Below the pieces are notes generated by a model. That model was not told the DNA's origin and ran no database searches. It saw only the letters and a list, made by a program, of their open reading frames with translations. A stretch of 64,000 bases of DNA, taken from assembly GCF_964019385.1 (NCBI RefSeq), contig NC_088651.1:4390576-4454575 (forward strand). The letters are read 5' to 3'. Made by a program: the position numbers and the translations under genes. The first letter of the stretch is position 1, and every line of letters begins with the position of its first letter. This document shows, in pieces, positions 10,626 to 21,966 of the stretch. Origin of the DNA: Sycon ciliatum (taxonomy: Eukaryota > Porifera > Calcarea > Leucosolenida > Sycettidae).

Positions 10626-11215
10626 CGTCCCCATTGTTCCTTCCTGTCAAATGCAAAATTTGTTTTGCAAACTGTATATCCTGCCTCTTTTTATGTACGC
10701 TGCTGTTAGCTGGTGTGGGGTGTCCTCGGTTCTCGCTGACGTGTCGAAATCCACCATAGGAAACTTCTTCGTGTCCTGTTTAGTCTATCCCCTCTTTTCT
10801 CTTCTGCTTCCAGGTATGTCCTTGCAAATGCTTGCCCACTGTCAACCCACCGTCAAACATTAATTTGCAATTTTGCTCACAAATTTAAACTAGCTCTACA
10901 TCCTCCTCATTTAAGCGTGTACAACTGGTTCCGAACCACAGATGGCTCCCAGAGAAGATGCTCTGCTGCCCTCCCCTTGGCTAAAACGTCCTCCCTTGTA
11001 CACTCTCCACGCTTTGTTGCCTACTGTGCTTGGCTTGCGCTGCCCGCTACTACGCGCAATGCCAGCACCCTGGATGCATTTAAATCTGCTCACTAGATTC
11101 ACCATCACCTGTCCCTCGCACACTTCTCCGTCTAGACCATTACTTTTCTTCTTTAATTCTTTCATTCACCATCGTTGGTTAACACCCACATCTCCCGTAA
11201 TAATAATAATTGTGA
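10626..11215 (+). pseudogene. 5'-truncated LINE, C-terminal RT end and 3' tail
   Basis: The sequence encodes ILPLFMYAAVSWCGVSSVLA and further C-terminal LINE polymerase residues in broken frames, and ends in a short (ATAAT/AAT)n tail at about 11198-11210. The paralogous copy at 51818-52350 keeps a longer open frame. The ILPLFMYAAVSW pattern is the usual post-thumb segment of CR1/Jockey-like LINE polymerases. Confidence 0.7.
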
Positions 11216-11340
11216 AAAGAAGAAGGACAAAATGTAACGAGTGATGACTAACTGCCCACCAACGTAACCAGACCTTATAAAGTCAGCGAGTGCGACAAAA
11301 ATCTTTTCACAATAATTTAATTAGCTCACCATCCGAGTTA

Positions 11341-11777
11341 GAATGAATTTGAAGACACCACTGCAGCTGTACTTATGGTTGATAAATATGGTGGTAAATA
11401 CACACCTGGCAATATGGCGGTAAACACTGGCCTGCCCACACACGCTCTCTAGGCTGCAAAGTTCTGGCACAGAGCTCTCCTTCTCACCACCACCACCATC
11501 AGTTCGCGCCTGGCGCCTGGTCGATGCATGGTTGGCGGTATCCGGCATAGCAGGCTGGTACATCAAGTAGTGCATGGCACATAGCAGATGACACAGCAAC
11601 GACATAGCTCGATTGCGACGTACGTTTCGTCCCCGCTGGACTCATCAGGCAATCTTCTTCTTGGATGTCTTCACACGGAGCTTGACTCGGGAGAATGAAT
11701 TTGAAGACACCACTGCAGCTGTACTTATGGTTGATAAATATGGTGGTAAAGACACACCTGGCAATATGAGTTAAATA
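11341..11777 (-). mobile_element. Retrozyme-like insertion with hammerhead, 13-bp TSD
   Basis: The insertion is flanked by ACCATCCGAGTTA at 11328-11340 and 11778-11790. The paralogous stretch near 53740-53765 has a single copy of that 13-mer, i.e. the empty site. The insert is one 352-bp unit (11341-11692) followed by a partial second unit (11693-11777, about 75 bp matching the first, then a few untemplated bases). No protein is encoded. The unit carries one perfect hammerhead on the minus strand. A short, non-coding, head-to-tail repeated unit with a hammerhead is the structure of animal retrozymes, which spread as circular RNAs copied by a partner's reverse transcriptase. Confidence 0.75.
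11611..11654 (-). ncRNA. Hammerhead ribozyme, canonical (retrozyme-like unit)
   Basis: On the minus strand: helix I GATTGC/GCAATC (6 bp), CTGATGA, helix II GTCC/GGAC with a 5-nt loop, GAA, helix III ACG-TA-CGT, and GTC cleavage triplet. All conserved core positions are present. Confidence 0.88.
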
Positions 11778-11790
11778 ACCATCCGAGTTA

Positions 11791-11821
<31 letters not shown>

Positions 11822-14800
11822 TTTGTAAACAGTCGATGTCAATGCCGAAAACCTTGTAAAAAAGTAAATTCCCGAGTTGTAAACTTCAAACGGCCGCGTG
11901 CCGGCCACTGCATCTAGCGGATAAAATTGGCGGATTTGAATAAGCTTATCGGATCGCGTGAAGCGTACAAACTTGCGGTGACAGCCGTTCGTAATCCAAA
12001 ACTATTCCCTAATCCTTTGTGCCGTTGCCGGCAAGACGTCGTATCTTGATTCTGAGTCAACTGTATCATAGCCACACGCAACACGTCTAAATTACATGTA
12101 CAAATACGACACTTAACACTGCACATTATGTGGTCAGGGCGGGTTGAGGTCCTGATTATCACCAGCTGTGTGAAACCTTGGATCTCAAGTGACCAGTGTA
12201 GGTTCGAAACCTGCGACACGTATGATTATAGATATGGAGATTTCTTCATTTTACCTCTTTTTCGTCAATTTCTCTCTTATTAATTTTGTTGAAGGCATTA
12301 ATTATTAAGTGGCTTGAAGATCCACACCACCTTTCCACCCATCACCATGTGATAACCACAGAGAACAGTAAAACGTCCTGGATCAACTTTATTTGAATTT
12401 GTTAGATCGCCTGTTTGAAAGAAAGTACAATGTACGCCATTTTTATCTTGTCTTTCGGTGGATCACTTCACCTTTCATCCCTTTTAACGGGCAGACTAGA
12501 GGGCTCCGTTTTACCAAAACTAAACTTAACGTCTTGAGATCACTGAGATGTCTATTGTCCGGCTGCATATCTGGGTTCTTTCCTTTCTTTCATATCACTC
12601 TATCTCTCTCTTTCTCATATTCTTTCACAATTCTTCTAAACAGTCGATGTCAATGCAGAATACCTTGTAAAATGTAATTGCCCGAATTGTAAGCTTGAAA
12701 GGGCGCCATGCGGACCACTGCATCTAGCGGGCAAAATTGGCGGATTTGAATAAGCTTATCGGATCGAGTGAAGGATACGAACTTGCGGTGACAGCCGTTC
12801 GTAATCCAAAACTATTCCCTTATCCTTTTTGGTGTTCCCGGCAAGGCGTATCTTGATTCTGAGTCAACTGTATCATATCCACACGCAACACGTCTAAATT
12901 ACATGTACAAATACGACACTTAACACTGCACATTCTGTGGTCAGGGCGGGTTGAGGTCCTGATAATCACCAGCTGTTTAAAACCTTGGATCTCAGGTGCC
13001 CAGTGTAGGTTCGAAACCTGCGACACGTATGATTATGGATATGGAGATTTCTTCATTTTCCCTCTTTTTCGTCAATTTCTCTCTTATTATTTTGTTGAAG
13101 GCATTAAGTGGCTTGAAGATCCACACCACCTTTCCACCCATCACCATGTGATAACCACTGAGAATAGTAAAACGTCCTGAATCAACTTTATTTAAATTTG
13201 TTAGATGGCCTGTTTGAAAGGACTGCACTCCATTTCTATCCTGTCTTTCGGTGAATCACAACACCTTTCATTCCTTATAGCGGGCTGAATTTAGGACTTC
13301 GAGTTACCGAGACTACACTTAACGTCGTGAGATCTCTGACATGTCAATTTTCCGTTCGTAATCCAAAACTATTCCCTAATCCTTTTTGGTGTTCCCGGCA
13401 AGACGTCGTATCTTGATTCTGAGTCAACTGTATCATAGCCACACGCAACACGTCTAAATTACATGTACAAATACGACACTTAACACTGCACATTCTGTAG
13501 TCAGGGCGGGTTGAGGTCCTGATAATCACCAGCTGTGTGAAATCTCCATATCATTAACCAAGGTTTCACAAAGCTGGTGATAATCAGGACTTCAACCTCC
13601 CCTGACCACAGAATGTGCAGTGTTAAGTGTCGTATTTATTAATTTCATTTAGACGTGTTACGTATGGATATGATACAGTTGACTCAGAATCAAGAACAAA
13701 AAGACTAAACTTAACGTCTTGAGATCACTGAGATGTCAATTGTCCGGCTGCATATCTGGGTTCTTTCCTTTCTTTCATATCACTCTCTCTCTTTCTCATA
13801 TTCTTTCACAATTCTTCTAAACAGTCGATGTCAATGCAGAAAACCTTGTAAAAATGTAATTGCCCGAATTGTTAGCTTGAAAGGGCCCCTTGCGAACCAC
13901 TGCATCTAGCGGGCAAAATTGGCGGATTTGAATAAGCTTATCGGATCGAGTGAAGGATACGAACTTGCGGTGACAGGCGTTCGTAATCCAAAACTATTCC
14001 CTAATCCATTTTGGTGTTCCCGTCAAGCCGTCGTATCTTCATTCTGAGTCAACTGTATCATATCCACACGCAACACGTCTAAATTACATGTACAAATACG
14101 ACACTTAACACTGCACATTCTGTGGTCAGGGCGGGTTGAGGTCCTGATAATCACCAGCTGTGTGAAACCTTGGATCTCAGGCGCCCAGTGTAGGTTCGAA
14201 ACCTGCGACATGTATGATTAATGTTATGGAGATTTCTTCATTTTTCCCTCTTTTTCGTTAATTTCTCTCTTATTAATTTTGTTGAAGGCAATATTTATTA
14301 AGTGGCTTGAAGATCCACACCACCTTTCCACCCATCACCATGTGATAACCACTGAGAATAGTAAAACGTCCTGGATAAAATTTCTTTTAATTTGTTAGGT
14401 CGCCTGTTTGAAAAGAAAGTTCGCCATTTTTATCTTGTATTTCGGTGGATGACTACACCTTTCATCCCTTTTAACGGGCAGACTAGAGGGCTCCGATTTA
14501 CCAAGACTAATCTTAACGTCTTGAGATCACTGAGATGTCAATTGTCCGGCTGCATATCTGGGTTCTTTCCTTTCTTTCATATCACTCTCTCTGTCTCTCT
14601 TTCTCATAATATTATTCTTTCACAATTCTTCTAAACAGTCGATGTCAATCCAGAAACCTTGTAAAATGTAATTGCCCGAATTGTAAGCTTGAAAGGGCCC
14701 CATGCGGACCACTGCATCTAGCGGGCAAAATTGGCGGATTTGAATAAGCTTATCGGATCGAGTGAAGGATACGAACTTGCGGTGACAGCCGTTCGTAATC

Positions 14801-15491
14801 CAAAACTATTCCCTTATCCTTTTTGGTGTTCCCGGGAAGACGTCGTATCTTGATTCTGAGTCAACTGTATTATATCCACACGCAACACGTCTAAATTACA
14901 TGTACAAATACGACACCTAACACTTCGCATTCTGTGGTCAGGGCGGGTTGAAGTCCTGATTATCACCAGCTGTGTGAAACCTTGGATGTCAGGTGCCCAG
15001 TGTAGGTTCGAAACCTGCGACACGTATGTATATTGATATGGAGATTTCTTCATTTTTCCCTCTTTTTCGTCAATTTCTCTCTTATTAATTTTGTAGAAGG
15101 CATTAATTATTAAGTGGCTTGAGGATCCACACCACCTTTCCACCCATCACCATGTGATAACCACTGAGAATAGTAAGGCGTCCTGGATCAAATTTATTTC
15201 AATTTGTTAGTTCGCCTGTTTGAAAAGAAAGTACGCCATTTTTATCTTGTTTTTCGGTGGATCACTACATCTTTCAACCATTAGACTAGAGGGCTCCGAT
15301 TTACCAAGACTAAACTAAACGTCATGACATATCAATTTCCCGGTTGCATAACCGGGCTCTTTACTTTCTTTCATAATATTATCACTATTCCCTAAGCCTT
15401 TGTGCTGTTCCCGGCAAGACGTTGTATTTTGATTCTGAGTCAACTGTATCAAATCCACATGCTTCACTTCCAAATGACATAATATACAAGT
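11791..15491 (+). repeat. REP800 tandem array, including a 1.2-kb higher-order unit
   Basis: Heads lie at about 12146, 12950, 14137 and 14948, with 804- and 811-bp spacing and a composite unit of about 1187 bp from 12950 to 14137. Each head has the GGTTCGAAACC B-box. At about 13510-13700 a head is cut short and joined to an inverted tail, making a palindrome. A (TAA)n tract is at 11791-11816. Minus-strand open frames of 60-110 codons recur in the tails but match nothing known. Confidence 0.8.
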
Positions 15492-15532
15492 ACAGCACTT
15501 CATATGAAGAAATGGTGTATGGAAAAAATATG

Positions 15533-15570
15533 TATTCAAACAAGTTTTCGTACAACACTCATCAGGAATC
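15533..15570 (-). ncRNA. Hammerhead ribozyme in inverted PLE arm (slightly decayed)
   Basis: This is the inverted counterpart of the ribozyme at 20495-20532, with the same core and helix II. One base at the end of helix I is mismatched (GAATA against GATTC). Confidence 0.7.
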
Positions 15571-15745
15571 GTCGTTGTACTAAAGGACACTGAAAGCAAA
15601 ATTGAACTATTATAGAAAATCTAAGTTAGAGAAATAACACTAAGCGCAACAACAGTGAAATTTACAAGTGTGAATTTTAACAATCAAAGCGAGAAATGAA
15701 CAAAGGAGAAAGGAAGGAAAGACAACGTGATAACACATAACAGCA

Positions 15746-16590
15746 TTGGCCCAAAACCGCGCAGCAAGGGCGGTGTTCGGACGACCACGATTTACCAGCG
15801 CCAGTGACCTCTTGGAGAGGCTCTCTGTTTATCGCGTGGACGAGGTATATCGCCAGAAACTGCTCGTGCTGGTATGGCGGTGCGTTCATAACCGTGCCAG
15901 TCCTGCTCTGCAGGCACTGTTTGTCAGCAACTGCGGAGCAACTCGCCTTCAGCGCAGTCTGGGCCTGCAACAACCAATAGCCAGAAGCCGAGCAGGCCAA
16001 TGCCGACCGGCATCTCGCGGTTGCCTGTTATGGAACCATATACCTGACACAGTGCGAGCCATGGGCAACATCCCAGCATTCCGCCGAGCTGCCATTCCCT
16101 ACACGTTGTAGACTGCTACACAATTGGTCACACCATGGTATTCAGTACCCACGAACTTTGCAAAGCCGCGCCGATAATATGGTAATGTACCGTGGTGCAT
16201 GCACCCATGGTACCACCACTTCGTAGACTGCCTCCCGTTCATTTCTGTGCTCCTGTCTTTATTCTCGTCAGCTGTGTACATCAGCAGTTCAATTCTGTGC
16301 TCCAGTCCTCTTTATTCTCGTGAGCTGTGTACTTGTTTTGCTGTTTGTTTGGTTTATTTGAATTCGCTCAGTAACCGTGTACTTCAGCTATTCTCTCCTC
16401 CCTCTTCTGAATTTGACTCTCCGCTGGCCTTCTCTCCTCCCATCCCCTTACATTGTATTGGGCCTCCGCAGCTCCCCCCCCCCTCCACGCACACACTACA
16501 TTGTCACATAGCACAACTCAACCATTCGCTACCCTGTTATTGAGCGCTCCTGCTCGTTTGGTCTCGCGAATCCAAATAAAATCAATCAAT
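15746..16590 (+). mobile_element. 5'-truncated LINE nested in the PLE arm
   Basis: CAGCA flanks it at 15741-15745 and 16591-16595, and the intact sequence is available in the PLE 3' end near 20320. The frame up to 16111 encodes AQNRAARAVFGRPRFTSASD, LLERLSVYRVDEVYRQK and LLWNHIPDTVRAMGN, the C-terminal end of a CR1/L2-type polymerase. It aligns with the C-terminus of the LINE at 39420-42287 (LQNRAARAVYG, LLVQLGAYRVREIFIQK, LWNALPSEVRAI). A 480-bp C/T-rich 3' UTR ends in an AATAAAATC(AATC)n tail. It is a relative of, not the same family as, the complete LINE, which has an (AAC)n tail. Confidence 0.85.
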
Positions 16591-17211
16591 CAGCAGTACA
16601 TTACACCTAGAACATTAACGGCCAAGCTTGGCCGCACTAAACACGACACGTTACTTGAACAATTTCAACCCAATTATACTATCTTTCTGTACACACAAAT
16701 TAGGCTTGTACAAACGCTGATAGATAGCTTCCAACACTTTTAACTATAGTCCATAACCATGACAACCACGGCACAATACAGTGAACGAAGAGTCGGAATA
16801 CGCACCGCAACAATCAGGACTAGCCAGCAGATGATTGTACACTGAAGACTTGCTACCACGAAACCTACGCACAACACTAACACTCTAACCGGCACTCTCA
16901 CCATCACTCCCATCACTGCTCTCCGACTCACTGCTTCCTCCGCCGTCCGTTCCATCCTCCGCTTCCTCTGTACTCTCTCTGTCTCGTCCATCTCGTCTGA
17001 CCGGGTCCATTGAACTCAACTCGGCCGTCACCCTGCTATCACGTCCCTCCTTTCGCCCTCGTCCGCTGAGTGCGTAGCTTCTGTTGTAGTTGGCTGTTGA
17101 TCGTCTTGGTCTTTCAATTATGGGCTTGGATGGTGGATTAGTTGTGGTTGCTGTAGATTGCGTTGTTGGTGTTGGTGTGGGAGTAACTGATATGCAAGGT
17201 GGGTCTTTCAT

Positions 17212-20200
17212 TACCGTAGTGTCGCCCTTAATGTAGTTTTTCTTAGACGGTGTTCAGACAATGGCGTATGTCCTAGCGGTGTAGAAAAGCGTGTTCAGCG
17301 AGCCAAGGCATACCACACGTTGAACATTGAGCGAGTTTTTATGAAGGATGAGATTGCCAGGTCCGGTGACACGGTGTGCAAGTCTCGTTCCCAGTTTAGG
17401 TCCTTGTATGATCGTGCACGTACATTTTTGTCATCTCATGACTTCCTTCGTTTCTCAGTGCTCCTTTCTGAGAACGACCAGAAACAACGAATCAAACTTA
17501 TCACCAAACATGACAAGACATATAACTGGCTCCGAAGGAAACGTTACGGCCAAGTTAACATCGATCCTGAAACAACAATAATAAACTTTACACCATTGGA
17601 ATTGACTACCGTGCAGAAGGAGCTCCTTTGCCGTGGCACTGATTTTGGCGTTCCCCCATCATCAAATAAAAAGGAAGTTATCATGACCGAGTTTGAATTG
17701 TTTTATCGATAGTTATTACGTTTTACACCGATATCAGAAGCCCAACAATCAATATGCGCAGCAAAGATCAGAGCTGAGGCTGAGGAGCATGCGGACAAAC
17801 TTCCAGATAAGCGATCATTTTCCTTAGGCCAGGAACACATGAAAGCCCTCCGTGACTTCCGCAAAAACACGGAAATCATCGTCACGCGCCCGGACAAAGG
17901 GCGGGCTACCGTTCTGATGCTCAGAACCGATTACATCGACAAGATGGCTGTCATCTTAAATGACACATCAAAGTTCCAGACCCTCGGCCCAGTTGAAAGT
18001 TTTGATCGAACAGAGAAAGTAGAAAAAGAACTAATAGCTTACCTAAAGAAACTGAAAGACGACGGTGAAATATCCTCAAATGATTTCGATCGCATTAAAC
18101 CGACAGGCACCCTCGGGCCTAGGCTATATGGCTTACCAAAATAAACAAGCCCACATGTCCAGTACGTCCCATCGTTTCCATGACGGCTTCACCCCAATAT
18201 TCTATTTCCAAGTGGCTGTGTATTTACTTACAACCAGTGCAGGACTACTACTGCAAGCGCACTGAAAAAGACAGTTTTGATTTCGTTGAGAAGCTCCGCA
18301 ACAAGCCTGTACCATCCAACGCACACATGTGTTCGTTTGACGTCGTCAGTTTATTTACTAATGTGCCGATTGAAGAAACTGTCGACATCTGCATGGATGT
18401 TTTGTACCGTAATGATGACGTTGACACTCCTTGGATATCTGAAAGTGCGTTTAGACGGTTGTTGTTGCTGGTCACAACTGGTGTTGAGTTTTCGTTCGAC
18501 AATGTCATGTACAAACAAGTCGATGGTGTTGCGATGGGTTCGCCCCTTGGTCCGGTATTGGCAAAGGTGTTTGTCCGTTACTGTGAGTCGAAAGTTGATG
18601 ATTCATTGTGGCCTGACCTTTATGTACGTTTCGTGGACGACTCATTCACATATTTTGATAATGAGGAGCGTAGTAACGAGTTTCTTGACGTGTTGAATAG
18701 TATTCACCCTGCCCTTCGTTTTACATGTGAGCATGAACAGTCCAACGAATTGTCATTTCTAGATGTGCTTGTGGAAAAAACGAGTAGTGACGTGCTGACC
18801 ACCGTTTATCGAAAGCCGACGTTTACTGGTCAGTACATTGTATATGACTCTTATTGTTCGTCTCAATATAAAGTAAACTTAGTGCGTCACCTTGTAGATC
18901 GTGCGAAGCGTATTTGTTCGTCCTGCAAGCTGCAGGAGGAGCTTGATTTTCTCCGGTCAGTTTTTGTCAAGAACGGGTACCTTGAGTTTTTGTTGCAGAA
19001 GTTGTTCAAAGTCGAACATACTACGAAGGCTCCTATGATTGGTCCGGCTCGTTGTCCCGTTTATTTATGTTTGCCGTGGAAAGGGCAGGAGTCGACTAAA
19101 GTTTGTAGTGCAGTCAAGTCTGTTGTTCGTCGAACATACTACGCAGTACACTTTGTGCCAGTCTTTACGACGATGCGTGCGTTTACGGTGCGGAAGGATG
19201 TCCTACCAGCCCATCACCTAAGTCATCTTATTTACAATTTTGAAGGCCGACAATGCGCTAGTCGGTATGTTGGTAGGACTGTTCAGCACCTGAACGCACG
19301 CATCAAACAACACACACCACGTCACATACTTCCACCTTGCGCACAACAACAAAGACCGAAGCGAGGGCGACCTAGAAAACAACCATTAACCACACAGCCG
19401 TTGTCTACACAACCCGCGGATCCTGGCTCACAGACTGTGCTTTCTCCGCCGTCGTTGGTGGCGGTGGTGGAGGAGAATAGGCGTGGTGGCTCATCGGGTC
19501 GGCTTGTGTCGCCGCCTTTGCTCCGGCCGTCGGTGGTTCCCTCGTCCGTGCCCCCGGCGGCTTTGGCTGAGGCGGTGCCGCTTGCGGTCCCGGTCCCACT
19601 GCCTCCTCCTGATCCTCCGCCATCGGTTCTTGCGGCGGTGGAGCTTGCCAGTGGCAAACCGCGAGCAACACTGACAGCTGCATTAACACTACAAATGCCG
19701 ACTCAAAAAGACCCGACTTGCATATCAGTAACTCCCACACCAACACCAACAACGCAATCTACAGCAACCACAACTAATCCACCATCCAAGCCCATAATTG
19801 AAAGACCAAGACGATCAACAGCCAACTACAACAGAAGCTACGCACTCAGCGGACGAGGGCGAAAGGAGGGACGTGATAGCAGGGTGACGGCCGAGTTGAG
19901 TTCAATGGACCCGGTCAGACGGGATGGACGAGACAGAGAGAGTACAGAGGAAGCGGAGGATGGAACGGACGGCGGAGGGAGCAGTGAGTCGGAGAGCAGT
20001 GATGGGAGTGATGGTGAGAGTGCCGGTGAGAGTTTTAGTGATGTGCGTAGGTTTCGTGGTAGCAAGTCTTCAGTGTACAATCATCTGCTGGCTAGTCCTG
20101 ATTGTTGCGGTGCGTATTCCGAGTCTTCGTTCACTGTATTGTGCCGTGGTCGTCATGGTTATGGACTACAGTTAAAAGTGTTGGAAGCTATCTATCAGCA

Positions 20201-20264
20201 TTTGTACAAGCCTAATTTGTGTGTACAGAAAGATAGTATAATTGGGTTGAAATTGTTCAAGTAA
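17212..20264 (+). pseudogene. PLE reverse transcriptase and GIY-YIG endonuclease
   Basis: The N-terminal region (17212-18144) shows the PLE-type lead-in, including LTTVQKELLCRGTDFGVPP and ITRPDKGRATVL-like stretches, and ends RLYGLPK. The longest open frame (18180-20264, 694 residues) has RT motif A SFDVVSLFTNVP (52-63), motif B MGSPLGPVLAKVF (119-131), motif C FVDD (151-154), then LSFLDVLVEK and TVYRKPTFTGQYI. The GIY-YIG N-half is LIYNFEG and RYVGRTVQHLNARIKQH (349-378), with catalytic-type Tyr and Arg. A 250-residue linker follows, with AT-hook KRGRPRK (394-400), Pro/Thr-rich sequence, RGRKEGRDSR and an acidic Ser/Glu tract (589-617). The endonuclease resumes at SSVYNHLL (630) and ends LKVLEAIYQHLYKPNLCVQK. 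The coding region is a fossil with about two breaks. Confidence 0.85.
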
Positions 20265-20494
20265 CGTGTCGTGTTTAGTGCGGCCAAGCTTGGCCGTTAA
20301 TGTTCTAGGTGTAATGTACTGCTGTTATGTGTTATCACGTTGTCTTTCCTTCCTTTCTCCTTTGTTCACTTCTCGCTTTGATTGTTAAAATTCACACTTG
20401 TAAATTTCACTGTTGTTGCTCTTAGTGTTATTTCTCTAACTTAGATTTTCTATAATAGTTCAATTTTTGTTTCAGTGTCCTTTAGTACAACGAC

Positions 20495-20532
20495 GATTCC
20501 TGATGAGTGTTGTACGAAAACTTGTTTGAATC
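20495..20532 (+). ncRNA. Hammerhead ribozyme at PLE 3' end
   Basis: Helix I GATTC/GAATC (5 bp), CTGATGA, helix II GTG/TAC closing a 3-nt loop, GAA, helix III AA-CTTG-TT, cleavage nucleotide T. It lies about 230 bp after the endonuclease stop and 42 bp before the element's 3' boundary. Confidence 0.78.
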
Positions 20533-20585
20533 CATATTTTTTCCATACACCATTTCTTCATACGAACTATTTTCACAGCACTTCA

Positions 20586-21730
20586 CACTGCATATTCTGT
20601 GCAGACAGGGTTGAGGTCCTAATTATCAGTGGCTGGGTGAAACTTTGGAGTTCAATTGCCCTGGGTAAGCTCGAAACCCACTTGAAGTTTAAATAGAGAT
20701 TCTCTTCTTGTTTTGTCTTTTTCGTGCCTTTCTCTCTCCCATTATGTTTTGGAGGAGATTGGTAGCATGCAGTGCTGGAATATGCCATTCGCAAATTCGC
20801 ACAACTAAATTCGGTTATTACTTTGGTGTCTGTGATTTTTCCACACAATTTTGAGCGCATATTCATGATTCATGCTCGCACCTATTAAAAGTGCTCCCTT
20901 GAACAGTGAGTTGAGGTTGAGTAGGCTCAAGAAGATTGTGCGTGAAGAGCACCACTTATATAGTGCTCTCCAGGCACAAACGTCACCAGGGATACAAACG
21001 TACAGAAACGGACCACTGCATCTAGCGGACAAAATTTGCGGATTTGAATAAGCTTATCAGATCAAGTGAAGCATACGAACTTGCGGTGATAGCTGTTCGT
21101 AATCCAAAACTATTCCCTAAGCCTTTGTGCTGTTCCCGGCAAGACGTCGTATCTTGATTCTGAGTCAACTGTATCATATCCACATGCAACACTTCTAAAT
21201 GACATATACAAATACGACACTTAATCCTGCACATTCTGTGGTCAGGGGGTTGAGGTCCTGATTATCACCAGCTGTGTGAAACATTGGATCTCAGGTGCCC
21301 AGTGTAGGTTCGAAACCTGCGACGCGTATGAGTTATGATATAGAGATTTCTTCAATTTTTCCTCTTTTTCGTCAATTTCCTCCTTAATAATCTTGTTGAA
21401 GGCATTAAGTGGCTTGAAGATTCACACACCCTTCCCACCCATCACCACGTGATAACCACTGAGAATAGTAAAACGTTCTGGATTAACTTTATTTCAATTT
21501 GTTAGATCGCCTGTTTGAAAAGACAGCACGCTAGTTTTATCTTATCTTTCGGTGGATCACTACACCTTTCATCCCTTAGTACTGGCAGACTAGAGGGCTC
21601 CGATTTACCGAGACTAAACTTAATCTCGTGAGATGTCAATTCACCGGCTGCATATCTGGGTTCTTTCCTTTCCCTCATATCACTCCCTCTCTTTCTCATA
21701 TTCTTTCACAATTGCCCTAGGTGTTATACG
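20586..21730 (+). repeat. Diverged REP800 head, spacer, and second REP800 copy
   Basis: 20586-20700 is a diverged head (AGCTCGAAACCC in place of the B-box). 20760-21005 is unassigned spacer. 21006-21240 is a REP800 tail and 21245-21730 a head with a perfect B-box at 21308-21318. Confidence 0.7.
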
Positions 21731-21966
21731 CCCCCATTGTTTCCATCTTCCTGTCAAATGCAAAATTTGTTTTGCAAACTGTGTATCCTGCCTCTTTTTA
21801 TGTACGCTGCTGTTAGCTGGTGTGGGTTGTCCTTGGTTCTCGCTGAGCGTGTAGAAATCCACGATAGGAAACTTCTTCGTATCCTGTTTAGCCTATTCCC
21901 TCCTTACTCTTCTGCTTCCCGGTATGTCCTTGCAAATGCTTGCCCACTGTCAACCCACCGTCAAAA
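21731..21966 (+). pseudogene. LINE C-terminal fragment cut by a PLE end
   Basis: It matches 10650-10855, with the same MQNLFCKLCILPLFMYAAVS segment. It stops at CCCACCGTCAAA, where PLE-type sequence begins. The paralog at 10850 continues without interruption. Confidence 0.65.

Larger units (their letters stand above)
15503..20574 (+). mobile_element. Penelope-like element, nearly complete insertion with inverted 5' arm
   Basis: The insertion is flanked by ACAGCACTTCA at 15492-15502 and 20575-20585 (11 bp) within REP800-type sequence. The left arm (15503 to about 17208, minus a nested LINE) is the reverse complement of the 3' end (about 19705-20574), then the coding region follows on the plus strand. 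Inverted or tandem partial copies at the 5' side are typical of PLEs. Without the nested LINE it is about 4.2 kb. It looks structurally whole, but its reading frame has about two breaks, both shared with the copy at 44046-47098, so they predate the duplication. Confidence 0.85.

Noticed and set aside
11341-11777. Solo or paired LTR
   Set aside because: The terminal direct repeats are about 75 bp, there is no TG...CA edge, primer site or coding region, and the hammerhead with 13-bp TSD fits a retrozyme-like unit better.
11914-12219. Recurrent minus-strand open frames of 60-111 codons (MSQVSNLHW..., RICTCNLDVLRVD...) in REP800 tails
   Set aside because: They are open in many copies because the copies are young. 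Starts and ends drift, several copies lose the frame, and no known motif is present.
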